Of a DNA stretch of 38,818 nt, positions 32,054-38,818 are shown piece after piece. Position 1 is the stretch's first letter. Each line of letters begins with the position of its first letter. Source of the DNA: Acanthaster planci (taxonomy: Eukaryota > Echinodermata > Asteroidea > Valvatida > Acanthasteridae); the NCBI RefSeq assembly GCF_001949145.1, contig NW_019091526.1, positions 720,562-759,379 of the forward strand, read 5' to 3'. The notes under the pieces were generated by a model. It saw only the letters and a list, made by a program, of their open reading frames with translations, made no database searches and was not told the DNA's origin. The translations under genes and the position numbers were made by a program.

Positions 32054-34282
32054 TCAAAGTCCTTCACCTTCCAATACAAGACTGTTTAAAGGGTAGTATT
32101 TTAGATGGCATGTACGTTTGTTATGGTTTGTCTCACCACACCTACTACAATGCACATGATATTCCAAGTCATCTTTACACCACTGACTGAGATATGATAT
32201 CCTGTTTTGTTTTTGCATGACCTGAATGAAAGCCTCCGTGTTCCTGTGGTTGCTCGACCGAAAGAAGAGGGACGTTACTGTATCATTTAATTTTTCCATG
32301 GATTGTTGACTAAAGTTACTTATTGGTCCATGTAGTTTGAGTGATTCTGGAACGTGATTCATGAATATGTTTATATACGGCGTAACATCTTTCGCTTGGA
32401 AAGTTTGAGCGTAATTACATACCCAGGCTCTTGCTCGCCTTTCAACTTCTTCTGGGTCCACCTATTCCGATTTTATGATGTTCATTATGTCACGAAATTC
32501 CTTCCACAGCCACTTTATTTGATGCATTTTGGGGTGCCAAGAAATGAGATTCTCAAGATTGATATGTTTTTGGATTTTAATGTGCTCAGGACCCATAAAA
32601 TCGCGATATTGAATTTGAGCAGCTGCCTTGCAGGTATAGAATGACCAAGGTATAGAGAGGTCCCTCACAAACTCTTCAAACGCCACAATGTTTTGACACC
32701 TTGACAGGTCAACATTTTTTGAACTTCTGCCAACATTGTCTTTATGTCTGAGAATCTGTATGAGCTGCAGCACTAATTGGTCTGAAATTCTTAGAAAGAG
32801 ATGTAATGGGTCAACAACAACATTTTGCAGAGGGATGAATGGGAGAATAGGTGGAGCAACACAACTCATGTTTTTAGTTTTTGGCAGTGTACTTAGACGA
32901 GTAATTTCATCCACAGAACGTGCTCCAAATTCGCTATCCAGCATTAACCATTTTCGAGTGTGGATGTAGCGCTCACTGCTGGGACACTTGCACCACACGC
33001 AACTGTATTTACTACTGCATGCCCCCAACCCCATCATCTCGTTCAAAAACTTCAAGTCAACACCTAAATAGAATTTCAGAGGAACAGATTCATTACTAAT
33101 AAAAACACTGTCTGGTAAATTGGCGACAATGGGTTCAAAAACTGCACATAAAAATTTGTATTTCTCTGGTTTTCGAACCATGCCCAAAATATGCTCGCTG
33201 CCAAGGTGCTTTCCATATAACACTCTAAAGGTTATATTTACACAGTGTATCCGTTTACCAATACGCGTACCGTCACCACTAATTTTAATGCCAATGTGGT
33301 CGGGAACAGGTTCATTAGGGTAAATCTTACTCAGTTGTTCAACAACAAATAGCAGTTTCTGGTTGAGAGGCTGCCATGCACCAATCATGCTGTCATAGGT
33401 TTTTATAGGAAAGATGGCATCTACCTCTTTTGCTAGCTTTTTTATCTTCTTTAGACTCGGCAGCTGATTCAAGTTTTTTGAAAGTTGTCTGTAACTTTTG
33501 TCAGATAAGCACAGGCTATCTTTTAGATACATGGCTTTTTTGACAGATAGATTCGTATCTTTTTTTCCAATTTCAGTACCATATTTTAGATTCACCTGGT
33601 TTCCGAACTTATCTGATACACACAAAGTTGTTACCTTCAACCCAACTGACTGTAACAGAACAACTGTTGCATTTGCAGTTTCAACAAGATTTTTCTTCAT
33701 TCGTTTTACGTAGCGTTTGGAGTAGCCTTCTTTTGATCCATTTTTTCGTGATGCTTTTTTGGTCTTCTTCAGCAGTTTTCTAACAACATTGTTTCTGTCT
33801 TTTTCCATTGTTTTGATAATTTTTCTCTGATGTGCAATTTCCTCTTCACAGATCTTTCTACGCTTCTTTTCCCTTGACAGGTCATCTTCCAGTTTGCGTT
33901 TTGCACCTCCTAATTTTAGGTTCAACTTACTATCTTTCCACTTGCTGAGTAAGTTTGATGCATTACGACCACCTTTTCTGTTCTCCGCTTTCAATTTACT
34001 TAGCATCACCCTCACAGCTTTTAGAAGTTGTTGACCGAGCTTGGGTTGGTCTACTTCGTGTTCAGAAATTCCATTTGAAGTCAAAATATTGGTGAGAACA
34101 TTGTTTGCTACCGACTGGTCAAAGGATTCAGTTTTTCTATTGGGACAAGAGGACACAACTATTTCATGGAGGACATATCTATTTACTGGCAACATCCACT
34201 CATCAGAAGTAGGTAGGGAAACAACCAAGGTTATCGCTAGGTAAAACAACAAAATCAAAACAGGCAAAAAAGTACTTGCCAT
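32054..34282 (-). CDS. RAG1-like DDE transposase-related protein, split by one TAG
   Basis: A 606-codon frame (32462-34282) continues in the same frame after one TAG (32462-32464) to a TGA at 32054-32056. The first 25 residues are hydrophobic and probably unspliced intron rather than a signal peptide. Residues about 125-200 are a Lys-rich coiled coil. The core has SGDGTRIG (Asp337), LGVDLKFL (Asp409), CVWCKC (Cys428, Cys431) and VVVDPLHLFLRISDQL. After the TAG come NHVPESLKLHG, SQQSMEKLND (Glu 20 residues after the His) and a CCHC knuckle C-x2-C-x4-H-x4-C. The 19-residue Asp-to-Cys and 20-residue His-to-Glu spacings equal those of RAG1 (D708-C727, H942-E962). This is an uncharacterised family, possibly a domesticated or live transposase. 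The TAG could be a nonsense mutation. Confidence 0.7.
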
Positions 34283-34302
34283 GATGAATGAAATCTAAAA
34301 CT

Positions 34303-34674
34303 TTATACTGCTGTCAAATCTAACCGATTTCCGTAGTCCTTCACAAAATGCACAACCAGGTTGTATCCTCGATGGACCAGTTTCTTTTTTAGCTTACTTG
34401 TATATGTGACAAGAGGACGCCGTTCTTGTAGCCAAACAGTCAATGTATCTAAATTGACCCTTGCATGGTCTCCGGCCTCATTGGACACCCGTAAATCCCA
34501 ATCTTCTCCAAGATGCTGGGTAAAGAGGGAATAGTCTTGAACACGGAATCTTGATCCAGATGCCTCTACTAGTCCAGCTTTCCCAGAGAAGTCATCAAAA
34601 ACTTCTCTCTGGACAGGAATACGGATGGTGACCTCCGAGTCGGATCCTCTTGCGATTGTTAGTTGCTCCTGGAT
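34303..34674 (-). CDS. Second exon of the chromodomain/DDE-like gene
   Basis: A strong acceptor (CTTGTTTCTTCTCAG) ends at 34675. The exon opens in phase 0 with IQEQLTIARGSDSEVTIRIP and runs to a TAA at 34303-34305, or to a possible GTATAA donor at 34306-34308 after LDLTA. It contains TVWLQERRPLVTYTSKLKKK and NLVVHFVKDYGNRLDL. No domain was recognised. It joins in frame to the chromodomain-like exon upstream. How it connects to the long DDE-like frame is unresolved: the frames differ, and the obvious TTTTACCTAG acceptor at about 34241 gives the wrong phase with that donor. Confidence 0.55.
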   Translation of the reverse strand: MQEQLTIARGSDSEVTIRIPVQREVFDDFSGKAGLVEASGSRFRVQDYSLFTQHLGEDWDLRVSNEAGDHARVNLDTLTVWLQERRPLVTYTSKLKKKLVHRGYNLVVHFVKDYGNRLDLTAV

Positions 34675-35126
34675 CTGAGAAGAAACAAGGAGATTCACTG
34701 AAATTAGAGCCACACATTTGCACATCTTCATTTATACAGTACGAGTACCTACATGTACATTAAGCGTGAAGTTAAAAAACAGTTCATTTTTCATTTGGGT
34801 ATAAGCCAAATTTGTGTGGATGACAGTCTGTTGCAGAGTACACAATTATCACAGTATACCATGAGCACAAACCCAGTGAGGCTATTATTTTCTTAAGTGT
34901 TTCCAGTAAATTAGACCTTTCGGAATGTTATTACTGTAATGGACCAAGTATGTTACAAAGTGGCATGGCTTTATTACAAAATATTTCTAAATATCATCAA
35001 AGTCCTTTTATTGCCAGCTTGATTCATCTCATTTCATCATGTTGATACTTCTCAGTACATGTATTATAGAGCTACATGTATACACTAACAAATTTTTTCA
35101 CTGCAGAGATCAGTTCTTAATCTTAC

Positions 35127-35405
35127 TTGAATGAACAGTTGATTAGTCAAATGACTGAAAGCATCTGCCTCTTCAATACCAGCTGGTACATCGATTATGC
35201 TTTCTCTCGCAATCCACTGGTCGTTCGTGGCTGGCCATCCCTCCCAATGGACCTTCACTTCCTCCTCACGCTCTTCTATGATTTGGAAGCGCCACAATTT
35301 TGATGCTGGCCAATGTAGCTGGTCACGTTGTGACGTCAACCCAGATAACTTTGGCCCCTCATGGAGCTGACGATAGTCGATTCGTTCTTTTCTACGAAGC
35401 TTCAT
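35127..35405 (-). CDS. Chromodomain-like exon of the DDE-like gene
   Basis: A strong acceptor (TTTTTTCTGTTACAG) ends at 35408, and the first ATG lies two bases into the exon at 35405. The 93 codons read MKLRRKERIDYRQLH near the start. They contain LWRFQIIEEREEEVKVHWEG followed by WPATNDQWI and RESIIDVP. The pattern I-x-[ED]-E...VHWEGW...DQW...E matches chromodomain or tudor-knot folds, which bind methylated histone tails in known members. The exon ends at a GTAAGA donor after LFIQ and joins in phase 0 to the exon ending at 34674. Joining to the DDE-like frame would give an N-terminal chromodomain on a transposase-like protein. An upstream non-coding exon is likely. Confidence 0.6.
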
Positions 35406-35407
35406 AT

Positions 35408-36095
35408 CTGTAACAGAAAAAATAGATTTGTTGACAATGTGTCACGGCACATTCCGAGAGTTTTCATCACAATCAAATCAATTGTGCTACGACAAACATT
35501 GTTGCCGAACAATAACATGTTTATCAATTTGGATGTCAGACTGTTCAAACCATGGAGTTCATCGCTTATGGTAGATAAAGTAAAAAAAATATTTCCAAAG
35601 CCACTAGTCCTAATTAAAAAAAAAACCAGAAATTCGAACTTTTGAAATTTTGGACTTTATTTCCCTTTACAGTAATCCTTCAAGACCACGAAATTTTAAA
35701 TTAAAAAAAAAGTGGCCCAGTGCAGCGCTCGAGCCCGTAATGTCAACACGGAAGCTAGATACACTATTGCTTGGGCTATCAGATTGCTCACTTAAATGTG
35801 GAATTCTTACACTACTTTATATTATGTTGCATCATGGTTTCCATAAGAATAGCCCTACTGGCACTACTACGATAAAAATACTAACCATGAATTTATACTA
35901 AATGAACTCAAATAACAAACATGGCTAGACGTTGAATGTGTGCATCAAGCATTAATAGAGTAAAATTTGTCACGTGCACCGGCGACATGTATGGGCCATC
36001 CTAACCTCCTCTCGGTTCCCACACTCATGACACTGTTCACCCCTGTACTTTATGGATGGAATGTGCCACGAATGCATGGCCGGCTCTAGGGTAAA
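35408..36095. other. No recognised gene
   Basis: This is the upstream flank of the chromodomain-like exon. It contains poly(A) tracts near 35585, 35615 and 35700 and a plus-strand 83-codon frame that resembles nothing. A 5' UTR exon or promoter of the minus-strand gene should lie here but cannot be placed. Confidence 0.35.
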
Positions 36096-36600
36096 GCAGG
36101 GTAATTGGAACACTTAAGCAGAATTATGCTTTTATTTAATTTGCAAACATCTTTTTCCATGAACACTTTATTTCTTTGTGTAAAACAATTATTCTTGAAC
36201 ATGTCTTCCACAATTTAACAGATGTTTTCATTTTTAAACTCACTGAAAAATTGTAAATTATCCGTCCTTTTGTTTTGTTGTCCTTCTTGGGTGCTTGTTT
36301 TTGTTGCTCCTTTTCCTTTAGCAGTTTCAGGACTTGTTTTTCTTGCTTCGACTTCTCCTTTTTCTTGCCTCTTTCTTTCTCTCTCCATTTTTCTGGACTC
36401 TTTTTCCTGTTGTTCTCTCTTTTTCTTTTCCTGTTTTTGGACCTCGGCTTCATAAATTTCATCGGAGGTTAAGCAGCGGGCTTGTGTCACACGTTTCTTG
36501 GGATTCACAACCTTCTTTACGACTGGTTTCCGGAATACTGAAGCAAATCTTGGTGCCTGCGTTGATGAGTGGGGTAGCTCTTCTGTGTCTCCTTTTCAGC
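36096..36600 (-). pseudogene. Second pogo/Tigger-like transposase C-terminal fragment
   Basis: The minus-strand frame reads FASVFRKPVVKKVVNPKKRV, then TQARCLTSDEIYEAEVQKQE, then a long Lys/Glu/Arg-rich coiled coil. The string 'xxRxLTSDEI' followed by a charged coiled coil is a common C-terminal tail of pogo/Tigger/CENP-B-type transposases. At 36096-36112 the plus strand has CAGGGTAATTGGAACAC, similar in style to subterminal repeats of such elements. The DDE core is absent and the family differs from the copy at 21-22 kb. Confidence 0.5.
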
Positions 36601-36666
36601 GATGGTCTAGTGGTCATGNTTATAATTAGTCATGAAAAAGTGTCTTATTTGACTAATTTCTGAAAT

Positions 36667-36775
36667 GATTAGTAATGACAAAAAAATAATTAGTAATGCA
36701 CGAAAATTAATTAGTAATGCACAAAAATTAATTGGTAATGCACAAAAATTAATTAGTAATGCAAAAGAATTAATT
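36667..36775. repeat. 21-bp tandem repeat (minisatellite), about five copies
   Basis: Successive units close to TAATTAGTAATGCACAAAAAT follow each other with few differences. The first copy is diverged (GATTAGTAATGACAAAAAAA). On the minus strand the 21-bp period is a multiple of three and reads as a repeated heptapeptide of the type ALLINFC, but no gene context supports translation. Confidence 0.85.
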
Positions 36776-37074
36776 TGTCTTCTGACTAATTGAACTATGC
36801 TGAAACTATGTTGGTTGGTCACACTGAACGCAATTCCAGAAATGAAAACAAACAACACAGGACTCAATATTTCAATTGAAGTCAGGAAGTTGACATCACA
36901 CTTTAATAATACAGTATATTAACATTGTTCAAATTTGAAATACATTTCAAAATTTCAAACTTGTTTCTTATATGTACACTGGAATAACATGTATATGTAC
37001 ATTTATTTACATGTATTAACATGTCAAGTGCAATGACAACAATATACATTTATGTTGAGGTTTAAATAAAATAT

Positions 37075-37211
37075 CACAGTTTATGTCCATAACCATAACA
37101 TTTAAAAATTCTTTTCTCTTGAGCCAGTGAACTATCTCTGAATTTATGTGGTGCCCATTCCCTTAAAACCAAGTTCCACTCATTTGTGAAATAGCGTCTA
37201 CAATCTTTCTC
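37075..37211 (-). CDS. Candidate terminal exon, family unknown
   Basis: After the acceptor-like sequence GTAGCTAATACAG (ending at 37212) a minus-strand frame reads EKDCRRYFTNEWNLVLREWA, then PHKFRDSSLAQEK and, after KCYGYGHKL, a stop at 37075. The charged and aromatic composition and the acceptor make a real last exon plausible. The upstream exons are not identified and no family is recognised. Confidence 0.35.
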
Positions 37212-37468
37212 CTGTATTAGCTACATACAAAACAAATGAATGGATTAATAGCACCCCCCAAAAGTCTCTATTATCTCAAAATTAATGAGGTTTGAATAAA
37301 TCTTTCCCACTTTTTTACATCTCAATAAAACATCAACCCATACTATCATATGCTAGAAATGCATTTTGATAAGGCAAAATGAACTTGTATAATATTCCAG
37401 TACATATATTATGGTAGAGGACTTTACATCAAAATGCAATGTACATGATGTATGTAATATTCTGCAAA

Positions 37469-38290
37469 CCTCAAGTGCTACACGTGTTCATTAAAAGACC
37501 TTCGGTTGGAGGATCCTTATGAAATGGTTTGCGTGTGTGGCCCATGAGCCGATATCCCTGGTGGTGGTTATGCTTAACCTTTTTGACCGAAGGACGAATG
37601 ATTTAATAATTTTTTTTTAAATAAGGATTTGACATTCAAGGTAAAATCAATCACACTGAAAGTTAGAGATTAAGTAAAAATCAAAAGCTGGTAATTTGTC
37701 ATGTGGATGAAGTTGCAAGCATGTACAGGCCATTCTGCCTTGTGGTGTCAGCAAGCCCCCCCCCCTTTTTCAAGTTGAAGTCATTTCCAAACAACACCCT
37801 ATTCCCCAAACCCCATACCCCCCATCACAGTCCCCAACAAGGATCTCCGCCACATGTCACATAATTTTAAAACTTGTTTTAATGACAGTTCTTTAGTTGC
37901 TCTATTAATAAACTCTTAGACATCTTAATTCACATCATAATCAAACACAAGACTGTACATGTATGTATGCAATGAAGTTATGCATGGTGGAGGTACTGAA
38001 CTAGGATAGGTTTGTGGTAACGCCATGTACAAGGAAGAATCACGATGTTCCGAACCGTATGATACTGTTTGTAACGTCAAGTGTTCACCACTAGTTCTTC
38101 TCAGAACCACACACTCAAGGAGAGATTCTTCCTTGTACATGGTGTTACCGAAAACCTTACCTAGTTCACATTTGATATCATTGTCCAAACCTGAAGTACT
38201 ACACATGTCCATTAACAGAACCCTATACCCCCAGTTCCCGACATAGATCTCTGCCGCGCCACCCAATTTTAAAACTTGTATTTAAAACTT
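37469..38290. repeat. Local duplication of two short blocks
   Basis: The 30-bp block at 37469-37498 recurs at 38190-38219 with five mismatches. A second block around 37808-37885 (CCCCATACCCCCCATC...AATTTTAAAACTTGT) recurs at about 38220-38285 in the same order and orientation. The intervening parts are not conserved in length, so this looks like an old tandem duplication of a roughly 0.4-0.7-kb unit with later deletion. A C-rich run lies at about 37756-37766. Confidence 0.5.
37998..38167. repeat. 44-bp inverted repeat with 82-bp spacer
   Basis: Arms 37998-38041 and 38124-38167 are reverse complements with about five mismatches. The inner 26 bp (including CCATGTACAAGGAAGAATC) have one mismatch. 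A transcript would form a long hairpin. On the minus strand the right arm lies in a frame reading GKVFGNTMYKEES, and the left arm is an inverted copy of it. Confidence 0.8.
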
Positions 38291-38363
38291 ACAAACATTA
38301 AAACTTGTTTTTAACAAGTAACAACAATAAACAAGTTGACTCTGGTCACTGGGTTGGGGCATC

Positions 38364-38672
38364 TTAATCCTCTTTCTTTTGTGTGAACTTGTTCAACCTT
38401 GAGATCAAAGTGAGTACCGTTTTCTGAACTGGACATTTGTCCTTAATACCCAGTAAGGCGATCTGCGTGAATTCCAGTGTTTTGATGTGTGTTACAGGGT
38501 ACTTCAAATGAAAGACGTAGAAAGCACTCACAAAGCACGCGAAAGCTGTTACAATATCGCCACAGCAGCACACTTGTTCCCGTTCGACCATCAACTTGAA
38601 TGATGTTGATGTGAGTAGACTTTTCTCATCCATGATGACACACACTGCTGGTCTGCACTTGCCATCATCATT
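38364..38672 (-). CDS. Candidate terminal exon of an unrecognised gene
   Basis: A good acceptor (TGTCACTTTTTCACCAG, ending at 38673) opens a frame of about 103 codons. It reads NDDGKCRPAVCVIMDEKSLL, then CCGDIVTAFACFVSAFYVFH, then LKYPVTHIKTLEFTQIALLG and IKDKCPVQKTVLTLISRLNK before a stop at 38364-38366. The pattern FYVFxLxYP - LEFxQxxLLGIKD - ISRLNK resembles the conserved C-terminal end of uncharacterised fish and invertebrate proteins. Function is unknown. Upstream exons would lie beyond the window edge. Confidence 0.5.
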   Translation of the reverse strand, partial: NDDGKCRPAVCVIMDEKSLLTSTSFKLMVEREQVCCCGDIVTAFACFVSAFYVFHLKYPVTHIKTLEFTQIALLGIKDKCPVQKTVLTLISRLNKFTQKKED

Positions 38673-38818
38673 CTGGTGAAAAAGTGACAGCAAATGTTTC
38701 CATGGCATATTTTAATGAAGGAAAAATGTGACAAAGACAGTAATATTTTAAAGGAAAATTCCACCATAGCAATATCTAAACCGCTCATTCTCGGTAAATG
38801 GCCCTGCGTGCCCTGCAC

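Noticed and set aside
34240-34282. N-terminal signal peptide or membrane segment of the DDE-like protein
   Set aside because: The hydrophobic MASTFLPVLILLFYL stretch coincides with a T-rich tract ending in TTTTACCTAG, which looks like an intron end; a secreted transposase is implausible.
36222-36472. Plus-strand Phe/Leu/Ser-rich frames resembling membrane proteins
   Set aside because: They are the antisense of a Lys/Glu-rich coiled coil in the Tigger tail; the hydrophobic look is a complement effect.
1-38818. tRNA, rRNA, CRISPR arrays or prokaryotic operon signals
   Set aside because: None was seen; spliced genes with phased GT-AG introns show this is nuclear eukaryotic DNA.

Overview
This is eukaryotic genomic DNA, AT-rich, with spliced host genes and many decayed transposable elements. 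Two intact animal orthologues, N6AMT1 and SNX19, place it in a metazoan. The very frequent self-complementary word ACATGTA, a Ty3/gypsy remnant whose integrase end precedes its reverse transcriptase (a layout known from deuterostome Gmr1-like elements), and KDZ-, pogo/Tigger- and PolB-type remnants suggest a marine invertebrate, perhaps an echinoderm, hemichordate or cephalochordate. The species cannot be fixed from sequence alone.

Layout. 125-5004 (-): complete five-exon N6AMT1 (HEMK2), 217 aa, with one GC-AG intron and two MITE-like inverted-repeat units in intron 1. 5005-6652: shared upstream region of two divergent genes. 6653-15964 (+): complete nine-exon SNX19-like sorting nexin, 1291 aa, with a MITE-like element in intron 2 and a 39-base assembly gap in the next intron stretch. 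16-19 kb: 3' flank, a 60-bp direct repeat pair and faint retroelement remains.

19.2-29.3 kb is a transposon graveyard, almost all on the minus strand. In order it holds: a gypsy integrase fragment carrying a 181-bp MITE with a clear 6-bp target duplication; a pogo/Tigger transposase C-terminal half with its subterminal repeats; a decayed protein-primed-type family B DNA polymerase; and a second gypsy fragment (gag, integrase C-terminus, RT, RNase H). A 103-bp piece of the polymerase pseudogene has been copied into the Tigger transposase between two copies of a 50-bp duplication.

30.8-36.6 kb (-): a terminal exon resembling KDZ-type transposase C-termini, a tandem duplication, and the most interesting locus. 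That locus has a chromodomain-like exon, a second exon and a long coiled-coil/DDE-like ORF. The spacing of its Asp, Cys-x2-Cys, His and Glu residues closely follows the RAG1 catalytic core, and it ends in a CCHC zinc knuckle; one in-frame TAG interrupts it. A second Tigger C-terminus and a 21-bp minisatellite follow. 37-38.8 kb (-) holds candidate terminal exons of unrecognised genes amid local duplications and a 44-bp inverted repeat.

The two host genes have no evident functional link beyond divergent placement. The rest reflects successive insertions and rearrangements. Exon models come from reading frame, splice sites and remembered family similarity; no searches were run.
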